A DNA stretch of 64,000 nucleotides from Parapedobacter luteus (GTDB lineage: Bacteria > Bacteroidota > Bacteroidia > Sphingobacteriales > Sphingobacteriaceae): contig NZ_FUYS01000002.1 in the NCBI RefSeq assembly GCF_900168055.1, positions 888 through 64,887 of the forward strand, in the 5' to 3' direction. A program made the position numbers and the translations under genes. The notes under the pieces are model-generated. The model did not search any database. It was not told the origin of the DNA and worked only from the letters and a program-made list of their open reading frames with translations. Shown here piece after piece: positions 40,857-50,439 of this stretch; the first letter of the stretch is position 1; each line of letters starts with the position of its first letter.

Positions 40857-41891
40857 CTACTTTGCGAGGGCCTTTTTGATCTGCGGCGCTATTTTGGTAC
40901 CGAAGATCTCAATGGACTTCATGATATCCCGATGCGCGGGGGCACCCACGTCCATATGCGCCGCAAAACGCGTAAGCCCAAATAATTCTTGGTAGTGCAG
41001 AATTTTGTCGGCCATGGCATCGGCCTCGCCCACGAACAAGGCCCCGTGCTTGGACATGCCGAAGTCAAACTGCGTGCGCTGGTACGGCGGCCAGCCGCGA
41101 GATCTTCCCACCCTGTCCATTTGCGCAGCATACTTGGGGAAATAAGTATTGCTCAACTCAGAAGCATGGTCACCGAAAAGGGCGTGCGAATGGATGCCCA
41201 CCTGAAACCTCGCCGGATCATGCCCATGTTCAAGGTATGTAGTTTTATACAACTCAAAAAGAGGCTGGAACTGTGCGGGCGTACCGCCGATAATGGCAAT
41301 CATTAAGGGCAGGCCGAGCTTTCCTGCCCGGACGACCGACTGGGGGGTGCCGCCAACGGCTATCCATATGGGGAGTTCGTCATTCACCGCCCGGGGCAGG
41401 ACTGCCTGATCGTCAAGCGGCGCCCTGAATTTACCTCGCCAGGTGACCCGCTCGTTTTTATTGATGGTGAGCAGTAGATCCAGCTTTTCGGCAAACAGTG
41501 CGTCATAATCCTGAAGGTTGTAGCCGAATAGGGGAAAGGACTCGATGAAGCTACCCCTGCCGGCCATCAATTCGGCCCGGCCTCCAGACAGCAGGTCGAT
41601 CATCGCGAAGTTTTGATAGAGCTTTACGGGGTCGGATGAGCTGATCACGGACACTGCGCTCCCCAGCTTGATACGCTTAGTCACCGTTGCCGCGGCAGCC
41701 AGCACGATTTCGGGGCTTGGTACCGCGTAGTCCGGACGGTGGTGTTCGCCGATGCCAAAGTAATCCAATCCTACTTCGTCCATTAATCTAATCTCTTCGA
41801 TAATTTCCGCAAGCCGTTGCTGCGTAGGCTGGAACTTGCCCGTTGCAAGGTCCGCACCCAAATCGCCAAACATGCTGATGCCTAATTCCAT
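40857..41891 (-). CDS. LLM-class flavin-dependent oxidoreductase
   Basis: A 344-residue bacterial-luciferase-like TIM-barrel protein: MELGISMFGDLGADL, GIGEHHRPDYAVPSPEIVLA, AMIDLLSGGRAELMAGRGSF and a C-terminal AHMDVGAPAHRDIMKSIEIF. Members use FMNH2 from a separate reductase to oxidise small molecules; the substrate is unknown. The ATG at 41891 is supported by a -7 box (TACCTTTG) at 41912-41919 that overlaps an earlier in-frame start. The gene stops 6 bases from the convergent substrate-binding lipoprotein gene. Confidence 0.9.
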   Translation of the reverse strand: MELGISMFGDLGADLATGKFQPTQQRLAEIIEEIRLMDEVGLDYFGIGEHHRPDYAVPSPEIVLAAAATVTKRIKLGSAVSVISSSDPVKLYQNFAMIDLLSGGRAELMAGRGSFIESFPLFGYNLQDYDALFAEKLDLLLTINKNERVTWRGKFRAPLDDQAVLPRAVNDELPIWIAVGGTPQSVVRAGKLGLPLMIAIIGGTPAQFQPLFELYKTTYLEHGHDPARFQVGIHSHALFGDHASELSNTYFPKYAAQMDRVGRSRGWPPYQRTQFDFGMSKHGALFVGEADAMADKILHYQELFGLTRFAAHMDVGAPAHRDIMKSIEIFGTKIAPQIKKALAK

Positions 41892-41911
41892 GGTTTTTGT
41901 TTGTTTAAACA

Positions 41912-41919
41912 CAAAGGTA
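41912..41919 (-). promoter_or_regulatory. -7 box (TACCTTTG) of the LLM oxidoreductase gene
   Basis: Minus-strand TACCTTTG matches TAnnTTTG and lies 20 bases before the ATG at 41891. It overlaps the first base of an earlier in-frame ATG at 41912, which is therefore unlikely to be translated. Confidence 0.5.
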
Positions 41920-42081
41920 ATGATGTTGTTTCAGTATAGCCTTAATGTAGGTTAATAAAGGTGGAAGCATGATTTTTTTCGGTTGATTTTCAGTGAATTG
42001 TTGATTTTTTTTGTTGTGGGATACCACTTTACGTACGCTGGTGTACTCCTACTAACAAAGCACCAAGTATAAACCGTCGAC

Positions 42082-43221
42082 ATGCAACAGGACGAACTGC
42101 GAGATTTATTACGTCGCTATGCCAATGGAAACTGCACCCCACAGGAGAAGCGGTTTTTGGAAGACCTTATACTCCGTCATCCGATTGCGGGCGATTGGGA
42201 TTGGAACAGTGAAGAAGAGCGGGTGTTGATGGGAATACGGATTAAGCAGGCAGTTGATGGACGGCGTTCTACACAAAAGCATGCACGCATGAAAATCCGC
42301 TGGTATAGCTGGATAGCGGCGGCATCGTTGGTGATATTGGGAGCAGGGGTTATATGGCGCCTTGTTTATCCTGATACTGACGATAGCCGCCAACCATTGG
42401 TCATTAATGAATCGGTGCTGGGATCGACAAGTGATATCGTGCTAACACTGGCCGATGGCAGGACGGTGAAGCTTGATGAACAGTCACCGGAGACAATTGC
42501 GTCAATTGAAGGAACAACGATACGTCGGAATGCTGATGGACTAGTATACGAGGTTGACGACAGGTATATGCAGCCCGGGTCCGTTGGTGAAAACAATATC
42601 CGTACACCGAATGGAAAACGGATTAACCTAAAATTGCCGGATGGAACGGCCGTATGGATGAATACCGCGTCGTCGTTGACCTATCCGGTTGCATTTGTCG
42701 GGAAGGAGCGCCATGTTGAGCTAACCGGGGAGGCCTATTTTGAAGTGGCGAAAGATAATTCCAAGCCGTTTAAAGTCATGGCAAATGGGACTGAGATTTT
42801 GGTGACGGGAACACATTTCAACATTTCGGCATACCCGACGGATGGCACGGTAACGACCACACTTTTTGAAGGTGGACTAAATGTACGGAAAGGCCGGCGC
42901 GAGGTGGTGCTTACGCCGGGGTATCAGGCGATAACGTCCGTGCAAAGCGAAAAAATAGAACAATTGCAGGGCAAGCTGGAACAAGTAATGGCTTGGAAAA
43001 ATGGCTATTTCGTATTTGACGATATGGACGTCGTTTCGGTGATGCGCAGCGTTGCCAGGTGGTATGACATCCGTATTACCGTCGAAGGGAAGATGCCGGC
43101 TAAGCGTTTTGGTGGTACATTTCCCATATCTGCAGATTTAGACGAGTTGCTGACCGATTTGGAGTTGGTTGGAAAAATGAAACTTGAACGCAATGGAAAG
43201 GAGGTTCATATTATGTGGTGA
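42082..43221 (+). CDS. FecR-family anti-sigma regulator, without a neighbouring sigma factor
   Basis: The 379-residue inner-membrane protein has a cytoplasmic N-terminal part (QDELRDLLRRYANGNCTPQE), one membrane segment (about residues 74-94, WIAAASLVILGAGVIW), a periplasmic FecR domain (RTPNGKRINLKLPDGTAVWM, ELTGEAYFEVAKD, LVTGTHFNISAYP) and a C-terminal DUF4974 (GYFVFDDMDVVSVMRSVARW). FecR proteins hold an ECF sigma factor and release it when the partner TonB receptor is occupied. The SusC protein encoded next has the matching STN domain, but no sigma gene lies upstream, where it is usual. Confidence 0.92.
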   Translation: MQQDELRDLLRRYANGNCTPQEKRFLEDLILRHPIAGDWDWNSEEERVLMGIRIKQAVDGRRSTQKHARMKIRWYSWIAAASLVILGAGVIWRLVYPDTDDSRQPLVINESVLGSTSDIVLTLADGRTVKLDEQSPETIASIEGTTIRRNADGLVYEVDDRYMQPGSVGENNIRTPNGKRINLKLPDGTAVWMNTASSLTYPVAFVGKERHVELTGEAYFEVAKDNSKPFKVMANGTEILVTGTHFNISAYPTDGTVTTTLFEGGLNVRKGRREVVLTPGYQAITSVQSEKIEQLQGKLEQVMAWKNGYFVFDDMDVVSVMRSVARWYDIRITVEGKMPAKRFGGTFPISADLDELLTDLELVGKMKLERNGKEVHIMW

Positions 43222-43241
43222 CAAGGACTACCTGATTGAAC

Positions 43242-43316
43242 AGCCTGAAAAGAAACCAGAAGTGCCGCTAACACTCCTGGCTCACTGGCACGAGTGCCCA
43301 TCAGGCTTTTTTAATT
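43242..43316 (+). terminator. Structured terminator between fecR and susC
   Basis: AGCCTGA (43242-43248) pairs with TCAGGCT (43301-43307), which runs into six T residues and AATTTAAT. Inside are further GC-rich pairings (GTGCC 43262-43266 or 43294-43298 with GGCAC 43287-43291). It could end the fecR transcript or act as a conditional switch before susC. Confidence 0.6.
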
Positions 43317-43352
43317 TAATGCTTAGATAACCAACATTAACAATACCTGATT

Positions 43353-46300
43353 ATGCAAATGTATAAAATTTGTTTTGCATCTACATGCACATTGAACAAT
43401 AGCGCGCTGTTTAAGCTTTTGGTTATGTTTAAGATCACGTTGGCTATTTTGTTAGCTGCCATCACGCAAGCTGGAGCCGCGGTTTACGCCCAAAAGGCTA
43501 GCATAACAGCGAAAAACGTCCCCCTGCGGGAAGTATTTACCGAGTTGCGCAAACAGACCGGTTATCATTTCCTTTACCTAACCGATGATCTGAAGGATGC
43601 GAAGCCGGTAAGTCTGAGTTTCTATGAAGCTTCGTTGGAGGAGATCCTTCAACACTGTTTTGCCAATCAGCCGCTTACTTACAATATCCGGAGAAATCGA
43701 GTATTGGTATCGCGCAAAGAAGCGCCACCTGGTACGCTTCATGATTTGCTTATGCAGCATACCGTTACGGGTAAGGTGACCGACGAGCGTGGACAGGCGC
43801 TTGAAGGCGTAACGGTTGTCATTAAAAATACCCAGCAGGCCACGACGACGGATGCCGAAGGAAATTATAGGATAAACGTGCCGGCAGAAGGCGTGACGCT
43901 GGTATTTTCCATCATCGGCTTTTCTACCGAGGAGCGGGCCGTATCTGCCGGAGCGACGCTAAATGTCCAACTCAGGGAGCTGGTATCGGACTTGGAGGAA
44001 GTCGTGGTTGTGGGATACGGAACGCAGAAAAAAGTGAATCTCACAGGGTCCGTTGCCACGGTATCCGGATCCGAGCTGGCCAAGCGCCCTGTCGGGCAGA
44101 CGACGGCAGCGCTGCAAGGCGCTGTGCCGGGTTTGACGATCGTGCAGAGCTCAGGCCAACCGGGAAGGGATGGAGGCATCGTGCGCCTCAGGGGGATTGG
44201 CACCTTGAGCGATTCCAACCCTTTGGTGATGCTGGATGGTGTGGAATCCAGCTTGGCCAACGTAGACCCCAACGAAATCGAAAGCATCACGGTACTCAAA
44301 GATGCCGCCTCTGCATCGATATACGGTTCGCGTGCTGCTAACGGCGTGATCCTGATCACGACGAAGCGAGGAAGCCGAGAAGGGCTGACCGTCAATTACA
44401 ACTCGTACGTTGGATGGCAGCGGCCTACGGATATGCCTAAAATAGTGAATGCAATTGACCATATGGAGCTGATCAATGAAGCGTATACCAATACAGGGCG
44501 AAGCCCCTTGTTTACAGAGCAATTCATTGAAGAATACAAGACGCAAGGCGCCTCCAACCGCGATCGTTATCCAGACACCGATTGGCAGGATGTGACGATG
44601 ACGGAAAACGGCTTCATGCAAAGTCATTATTTAGCTATGAGCGGCGGGACTGACCGCATGCGTATCCTTGGCTCTTTCGGTTATCTTGATCAGGGTGGAG
44701 TTGTTCCGAATGTCGGATTCGACCGGTATAACCTTCGGTTGAACACCGATGTAAAGCTGAACGAAAAGCTGAATGCATCGGCTGATATTTTCCTGCGCCG
44801 TACGGATTTGAAGGAGCCATCCACTGGAACGGGATATATTTTTCATTGGATGCGCCGTATTCCTGCCAATCAGGCCGCTATTCTATCCAATGGACTATGG
44901 GGGGAGGGATGGAACGGTGACAATCCCATTGCAAAAGCGGTAGACGGCGGGCTTCGCAATGAAGAAACATTAAGTGGGTTCGTCAACCTCAATCTCCGCT
45001 ATAAGCCGGCGGAGTGGCTGACGACAGAAGTAATGTATGCTCCCAAATACAACGAACCGCATAGTAGGGTATTCGCCAATACCGTACAGACTTACCGTTG
45101 GGACCTTACTCCCAGCTTTGCCACCCCGGCGCGGAATAACCTCAATCAACAGTTTACCCGCGAGTGGTACAACAACCTCCGGCTGACGGCTACGTTTGAT
45201 AAGTTATTCGCCGAAGCACACCAGGTAACGTTCCTCGCAGGTTTCCAGCAAGAAGACCAGCGTAACGATTGGCTGTCGGCTTACCGCGAAGTGTTCCTGT
45301 TTCCGGAATACCAACAAATAGATGCCGGAAATCGGGAAAATGAACGGACCGGGGGCTCAGCAAACCATTGGGCGCTTCGCTCGTTTTTCGGACGCCTGAA
45401 CTATAATTACAAAGAACGGTACCTCTTTGAGGCCAACGCGCGCTATGACGGGTCCTCGCGGTTCGCCTCGAACAATAAATATGCCTTGTTTCCTTCGGTA
45501 TCCGCCGGCTGGCGAATCGGGCAGGAGCCGTTCATGGCTTCGCTCATGCACATCGTGACCGATGCGAAGATTAGGGCGTCCTGGGGTACGCTGGGCAACC
45601 AGAATATCGGGGGACTTTATCCTTTTGCGGCGTTCATCAATGTAGGTGGGCCTAACTATGCGTTCGGCGATCAGATCAGTATGGGCGCAGCACTCAACGA
45701 TATGGCCAATCCGGATATCAAGTGGGAAACGACCGAAATGACCAATATCGGGCTGGATTTGAACCTGTGGTCCAAATTTAACCTGACCTATGACTGGTAC
45801 TACCGGAAGACCACCGGTATACTGCTCCAATTGGATATCCCCAATATGCTGGGGCTAACAGCCCCCTATCAAAACGCCGGGGTTGTGGAGAATAAGGGAT
45901 GGGATTTGGCCTTGAGTTACCGGGATCAATGGGGCCAATTGAATTACGGTATCACGGTGAATCTATCGGATGTCAAGAACAAAGTGATTGACATGCGGGG
46001 CATCCAGCGTACGGCGCGGCAAGTAAGCCGTGAGGGATATCCCATTAATTCGTTCTTTGGCTATATAGCCGATGGCTTTTTTATGGATGAAGCGGACATA
46101 GCGAACCATCCAGCACAGTTTGGGAACGTGGCTCCCGGCGATATCAAATACGTAGATGTCAATGGCGATGGCGTCATCAACACGCTTGACCAACAGGTCA
46201 TCGGAAGTCCGATACCCCGCTATACCTACAGCGCGAATATTGATCTCGGCTACAAGGGGTTTGACCTGTCGCTCTTCCTCCAGGGTGTGGGCAAGGTTGA

Positions 46301-46700
46301 TGGGTTTATGTTCGGTCAGGGTATTATGCCGTTTTTTGAAGGCGGAACCGTGCAGGAACAGCATAAGGATCGGTGGACGCCGGACAATGTCAATGCTGCT
46401 TTCCCCCGGTTGGCATTCAACGAGAGCAACAACGAACAGAATTCCACATTCTGGCTGCGAAGTGCTGCATATCTTCGACTGAAAAACATACAGCTCGGCT
46501 ACACTTTGCCCACGGCATTGCTGAAGGGCAAATTGCAGCGCTTACGGATCTATGCAAACGCCCAGAATCTGTTCACCCTGACGGACTTTTGGCAAGGATA
46601 CGACCCCGAAGCCCCAGGATTCGGAAACGATTCGGCCAGCAATGGCGGATGGTATCCTCAAATGAAGGTGTTTAATGTTGGTCTTGATGTAAGGTTCTAA
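43353..46700 (+). CDS. SusC/RagA-family TonB-linked outer-membrane receptor with STN domain
   Basis: The 1115-residue protein imports a bulky substrate across the outer membrane with its SusD partner. After an export signal (to about residue 46, AAVYAQ) come an STN signalling domain (about 48-120, NVPLREVFTELRKQTGYHFL), a carboxypeptidase-like domain (about 132-205), the plug (VVVVGYGTQKKVNLTGSVAT, LVMLDGVESSLANVDPNEIE, VLKDAASASIYGSRAANGVI) and a 22-strand barrel ending in a C-terminal phenylalanine (GLDVRF). The STN domain implies control through FecR, encoded just upstream. The susD gene follows after 13 bases. Confidence 0.96.
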   Translation: MQMYKICFASTCTLNNSALFKLLVMFKITLAILLAAITQAGAAVYAQKASITAKNVPLREVFTELRKQTGYHFLYLTDDLKDAKPVSLSFYEASLEEILQHCFANQPLTYNIRRNRVLVSRKEAPPGTLHDLLMQHTVTGKVTDERGQALEGVTVVIKNTQQATTTDAEGNYRINVPAEGVTLVFSIIGFSTEERAVSAGATLNVQLRELVSDLEEVVVVGYGTQKKVNLTGSVATVSGSELAKRPVGQTTAALQGAVPGLTIVQSSGQPGRDGGIVRLRGIGTLSDSNPLVMLDGVESSLANVDPNEIESITVLKDAASASIYGSRAANGVILITTKRGSREGLTVNYNSYVGWQRPTDMPKIVNAIDHMELINEAYTNTGRSPLFTEQFIEEYKTQGASNRDRYPDTDWQDVTMTENGFMQSHYLAMSGGTDRMRILGSFGYLDQGGVVPNVGFDRYNLRLNTDVKLNEKLNASADIFLRRTDLKEPSTGTGYIFHWMRRIPANQAAILSNGLWGEGWNGDNPIAKAVDGGLRNEETLSGFVNLNLRYKPAEWLTTEVMYAPKYNEPHSRVFANTVQTYRWDLTPSFATPARNNLNQQFTREWYNNLRLTATFDKLFAEAHQVTFLAGFQQEDQRNDWLSAYREVFLFPEYQQIDAGNRENERTGGSANHWALRSFFGRLNYNYKERYLFEANARYDGSSRFASNNKYALFPSVSAGWRIGQEPFMASLMHIVTDAKIRASWGTLGNQNIGGLYPFAAFINVGGPNYAFGDQISMGAALNDMANPDIKWETTEMTNIGLDLNLWSKFNLTYDWYYRKTTGILLQLDIPNMLGLTAPYQNAGVVENKGWDLALSYRDQWGQLNYGITVNLSDVKNKVIDMRGIQRTARQVSREGYPINSFFGYIADGFFMDEADIANHPAQFGNVAPGDIKYVDVNGDGVINTLDQQVIGSPIPRYTYSANIDLGYKGFDLSLFLQGVGKVDGFMFGQGIMPFFEGGTVQEQHKDRWTPDNVNAAFPRLAFNESNNEQNSTFWLRSAAYLRLKNIQLGYTLPTALLKGKLQRLRIYANAQNLFTLTDFWQGYDPEAPGFGNDSASNGGWYPQMKVFNVGLDVRF

Positions 46701-46713
46701 AAAAAAGAAAGCG

Positions 46714-48381
46714 ATGAAAACCAAATTCAATGTCATTATACTGGCCTTCGGCCTCACTCTTGTGTCTTGCAGCGATTATTTAGATCGTTATCCACTGGAT
46801 AGTCCTTCAGACGAGACGTTTTTGCGCACGGAAGCGGAGTTTGAAGCGGCGGTCACTGGTTGCTACAACACGCTATGGTTTAAACCCATCGATAACGGCT
46901 CGTTTCTGCTTACCCTTGAATGCGCTTCGGATATCGGCTGGGATCGTAATGTGAGCGATCTGCAGATACTGGGACAGGGCGCTGCCACACCGGATAACAC
47001 GTACACCGGAAACTTTTGGAATACGTTGTACCGCGGGATCGGCCGGGTAAATTACATTTTGTCCAAAGCTGAACCGCTGGCGGAAATCGTTCCCACGGAA
47101 AAATATAACCGCCTGCTCGCCGAAATACGGTTTTTGAGGGCTTACTATTATTTTTACCTAAATGAATTGTATGGTGGAGTGCCGTTGCTGACCACGCCTG
47201 TCCCGTTGTCGGAGGCTGTGCTGCCCCGCTCCAGTAAAGCGGAACTGACCGATTTTATCTTGGCTGAATTGGATGCCGCGGTGCCCAACTTGCCCATCCA
47301 AACCGATGCGGCAAATCGTGGTCGGGTGACGCGGGGTGCGGCCTTGGCGCTGAAATCGCGCGTAGCCTTGTATGCCGGCCGTTGGCCGGAAGCTATCAGC
47401 GCGGCGCAAGCGGTCATGGACTTAGGCCAATACCACCTGCATGAGAATTTCGGTGAGCTGTTTTCGTATGCAGGGCAGACGTCATCCGAAATTATCATGT
47501 CTATCCAGTTCCTGAAAGGCGTGATGGTACATAGTACTCCCCGGCATTTTTTCTCGCGGATTGCTTTAGGGCATTCCAATAAGATACCGGTGCAAACACT
47601 GGTTGATTCGTACGAGTGCACCGACGGATTGTCAATCGACCGATCGCCACTGTTTGATCCCGCGCATCCTTTTGCTAACCGGGATCCCCGGCTGGGATAC
47701 ACTGTGGTGTTGCCGCAGTCTGTGTTTGTTGGCTACGTTTTTGAAACGCATCCTGACAGCTTGCAGACTTGGAACTATAACTTTGACCCACCGCGGAGGG
47801 TGCAGAATGAGGAAGCTACGCACGCTTATGCAACGTTTTCAGGGTACTTATGGCGGAAATATGCCGACCCGGCAGATTACGGTGATATCGACAATAGTGA
47901 CCTGAATCTGATCATGTTCCGCTATGCTGAGGTGCTACTGAACTATGCCGAAGCAAAAATTGAACAAGGTTCCATCGACCAGTCGGTATACGATGCTATC
48001 AACGCCGTGCGGCAACGCCCGTCCGTGAACATGCCCCCGATCACCCCCGGAAAGACGCAAGCTGAATTGCGATCCATCATCCGGAAGGAACGGAAGTACG
48101 AACTGGCTGGCGAAGGTATCCGACTGTTTGATATCCGCCGATGGAATATAGCCCATGAGGTGATGCCAGGTGATTTATTGGGTCGCATCCGGAATAGTTT
48201 CTTATCCGATGCTCCTCGTATAGACGAAAACGGCACGCCGCATTATGACAACGTAGCGAATGCCGCACAGATGCGGGTGATTGAGCGGCGTCAATTCCGG
48301 CAGGACAGGGACTATGTATGGCCCATCCGTAGGCTTGAATTGGAGACAAACCCGGCAATAGAGCAAAACCCGAATTATTAA
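46714..48381 (+). CDS. SusD/RagB-family substrate-binding lipoprotein
   Basis: The 555-residue surface lipoprotein (lipobox in ILAFGLTLVSCSDYLDRYP) has the RagB/SusD pattern: SDETFLRTEAEFEAAVTGCY near the N-terminus, FLRAYYYFYLNELYGGVPLL, a central region with TPR-like helices, and the C-terminal IRKERKYELAGEGIRLFDIRRW, ending NPAIEQNPNY. It forms the lid of the SusC channel and binds the substrate. The locus content suggests a galactose- or galactonate-containing compound, but no glycoside hydrolase is present to name the polymer. Confidence 0.96.
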   Translation: MKTKFNVIILAFGLTLVSCSDYLDRYPLDSPSDETFLRTEAEFEAAVTGCYNTLWFKPIDNGSFLLTLECASDIGWDRNVSDLQILGQGAATPDNTYTGNFWNTLYRGIGRVNYILSKAEPLAEIVPTEKYNRLLAEIRFLRAYYYFYLNELYGGVPLLTTPVPLSEAVLPRSSKAELTDFILAELDAAVPNLPIQTDAANRGRVTRGAALALKSRVALYAGRWPEAISAAQAVMDLGQYHLHENFGELFSYAGQTSSEIIMSIQFLKGVMVHSTPRHFFSRIALGHSNKIPVQTLVDSYECTDGLSIDRSPLFDPAHPFANRDPRLGYTVVLPQSVFVGYVFETHPDSLQTWNYNFDPPRRVQNEEATHAYATFSGYLWRKYADPADYGDIDNSDLNLIMFRYAEVLLNYAEAKIEQGSIDQSVYDAINAVRQRPSVNMPPITPGKTQAELRSIIRKERKYELAGEGIRLFDIRRWNIAHEVMPGDLLGRIRNSFLSDAPRIDENGTPHYDNVANAAQMRVIERRQFRQDRDYVWPIRRLELETNPAIEQNPNY

Positions 48382-48401
48382 CATAAAAAAAGGATTAGAC
48401 T

Positions 48402-50414
48402 ATGCGATTCATGAACAGGTTTTTTGTTGTATTGTATGCCTTCGTAAGTGTTGTCGTTTTGCCGTCCGCAGCCACGCCGCGCGCAGACAGCTACGACCTA
48501 TGCATCTATGGCGGCACTTCGGCGGGCGTAATAGCGGCTTATACGGCAGCGAAAGCCGGAAAGTCCGTCGTCCTTATCGAGCCCAGCCAGATGCTCGGCG
48601 GCATGAGCGCGGGCGGGCTCGGGCAAACGGACATTGGCAACAAATACGTGGTCACCGGCTTGGCACTGGATTTTTACCGCAAGCTGGGGAAACACTACGG
48701 CACTTTCGAGCAGTGGATATTCGAGCCTCACGTAGCCGAACGGTTATTCAATCAATATATGGAGCAGTGCGATGCCGAAGTGCTTTTGGGCCAGGCACTG
48801 TTGGATGTCAGGAAGTCCGCCACTACCATCGAAGAGATTGTCTTACAAGCAGTCGATCGGCTGGGCACGCCTTCGCTATCGGTGAAAGCCAAGATGTATA
48901 TGGATTGTACCTATGAAGGGGATCTGATGGCCAAAGCCGGGGTCTCTTATCACGTAGGGCGGGAAGACAACCGGGTATATGGCGAGACCTTGAATGGTGT
49001 ACAACTGATGACCGGGCATCAGTTTCCGGATGGTGTCGATCCTTACGTGGTGCGGGGCGATCCAAGCAGCGGGCTGCTCTGGGGGATACGCGACGGCGAA
49101 CTGTTGCCGAACGGTACCGGAGACAATAAGGTGCAGGCGTATAACTACCGCATTGCGCTGTCCAATGTGCCTGAAAACCGGATTCCCATCACCAAGCCGG
49201 ACAACTATGACCCTGCTCGCTATGAGCTGCTGAAACGGCAAAAGGAAATCCAGCCCTGGAAAGGCTTGAATGATGTTTTTATCTGGAGCTTGATGCCGAA
49301 CGGCAAAACGGATATCAACAACCGGAATGGTTTTTCCACGGATATGATTGGCATGAACTGGGACTACCCCGAAGCGGATTACCAACGTCGGCAGGAGATC
49401 ATCAAGGCGCATGAAGATTATACGAAGGGATTGCTGTATTTTGTGGGTAATGATCCATCGGTACCTGAGTTTATACGCAAGGAGATGCAGCAATGGGGAT
49501 ATCCAAAGGATGAATACGTAAATAACGGCCATTGGAGCCCACAGTTGTACATCCGTGAGGCGCGGCGGATGATAGGAGAGCTCGTGATGACCCAGCATCA
49601 TTGCCAGGGCCGCGAAGTGATCACGGATGATGTAGGGTATGCCGCCTATACGATGGATTCGCATAATTGCGACCGGTTGGTGGTCAACGGGATGGCCAAA
49701 AACGAAGGGAACGTGGAAGTCGGCGGCTTCCCGCCCTTCCCGATTTCTTACCGCGCCATCGTGCCCAAACGCGAGCAGGTAACGAACCTGTTGGTTCCGG
49801 TATGCCTATCGGCAAGCCACATCGCCTTTGGATCGATACGGATGGAGCCTGTCTTTATGGTGCTGGGCCAATCTGCGGCCGTAGCGGCATGCATCGCCAT
49901 CGACCAGCGCATCGATGTGCAGCAGGTAGGGGTCGAACAACTCAAGTCGATATTGGCGGACAATCCCAAAGCTGATTTCAGAAAGGCGGATTATCTGGTA
50001 AATTGTACCGATTCTAATGCGGTGGCCTTTACCGGTAAGTGGGACACGGGTAAATCCAAAGGATACGGACGTACTTATTACCAGGCAGAAAGTGCCGACG
50101 GGCTAAGCACGGCTACCTTCACGGCGCCGGCCATCACCAGCGGCAGCTACGACGTATATACTTATTTCCCCAAGACAGCTGAAAGCTCGGGAAAATTGAC
50201 TTATGTCGTATTTGATGGGGAAAATCAGGATGAGCGGGTGTTGGATTTGTCGGGGGTTGAAATCAAAGGACAAACCTCCAGCACGTGGGTATCCTTGGGT
50301 AGCTACACGGTGACCAATGAAACCAAGCCGCCATTTGTAACCATCAGCACTAAAGGAGCCGATGGAATAGTCGCCGCGAATGCGGTACTTTTTGTACCTT
50401 CGGACGATCAATAG
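48402..50414 (+). CDS. Exported FAD-dependent oxidoreductase with golvesin-like C-terminal domain
   Basis: The 670-residue protein has a Sec signal (about residues 1-28), then a dinucleotide-binding motif YDLCIYGGTSAGVIAAYTAA with LIEPSQMLGGMSAGGLGQTD, typical of the PF12831 FAD oxidoreductase family. Further family segments are MYMDCTYEGDLMAKAGVSYH and a C-terminal SHIAFGSIRMEPVFMVLGQS. The last 135 or so residues form a beta domain like the golvesin/xanthan-lyase accessory domain (GKSKGYGRTYYQAES, GSYDVYTYFPKTA), which probably binds carbohydrate or surface. A paralogue follows after 25 bases. I infer oxidation of a sugar or polyol in the cell envelope; the substrate is unproven. Confidence 0.88.
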   Translation: MRFMNRFFVVLYAFVSVVVLPSAATPRADSYDLCIYGGTSAGVIAAYTAAKAGKSVVLIEPSQMLGGMSAGGLGQTDIGNKYVVTGLALDFYRKLGKHYGTFEQWIFEPHVAERLFNQYMEQCDAEVLLGQALLDVRKSATTIEEIVLQAVDRLGTPSLSVKAKMYMDCTYEGDLMAKAGVSYHVGREDNRVYGETLNGVQLMTGHQFPDGVDPYVVRGDPSSGLLWGIRDGELLPNGTGDNKVQAYNYRIALSNVPENRIPITKPDNYDPARYELLKRQKEIQPWKGLNDVFIWSLMPNGKTDINNRNGFSTDMIGMNWDYPEADYQRRQEIIKAHEDYTKGLLYFVGNDPSVPEFIRKEMQQWGYPKDEYVNNGHWSPQLYIREARRMIGELVMTQHHCQGREVITDDVGYAAYTMDSHNCDRLVVNGMAKNEGNVEVGGFPPFPISYRAIVPKREQVTNLLVPVCLSASHIAFGSIRMEPVFMVLGQSAAVAACIAIDQRIDVQQVGVEQLKSILADNPKADFRKADYLVNCTDSNAVAFTGKWDTGKSKGYGRTYYQAESADGLSTATFTAPAITSGSYDVYTYFPKTAESSGKLTYVVFDGENQDERVLDLSGVEIKGQTSSTWVSLGSYTVTNETKPPFVTISTKGADGIVAANAVLFVPSDDQ

Positions 50415-50439
50415 TTTTTGTTAACCAGTTTAGCTTATT

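Noticed and set aside
48876-49664. A 262-codon open frame antisense to the first FAD oxidoreductase
   Set aside because: No conserved features; the sense gene is unmistakable.
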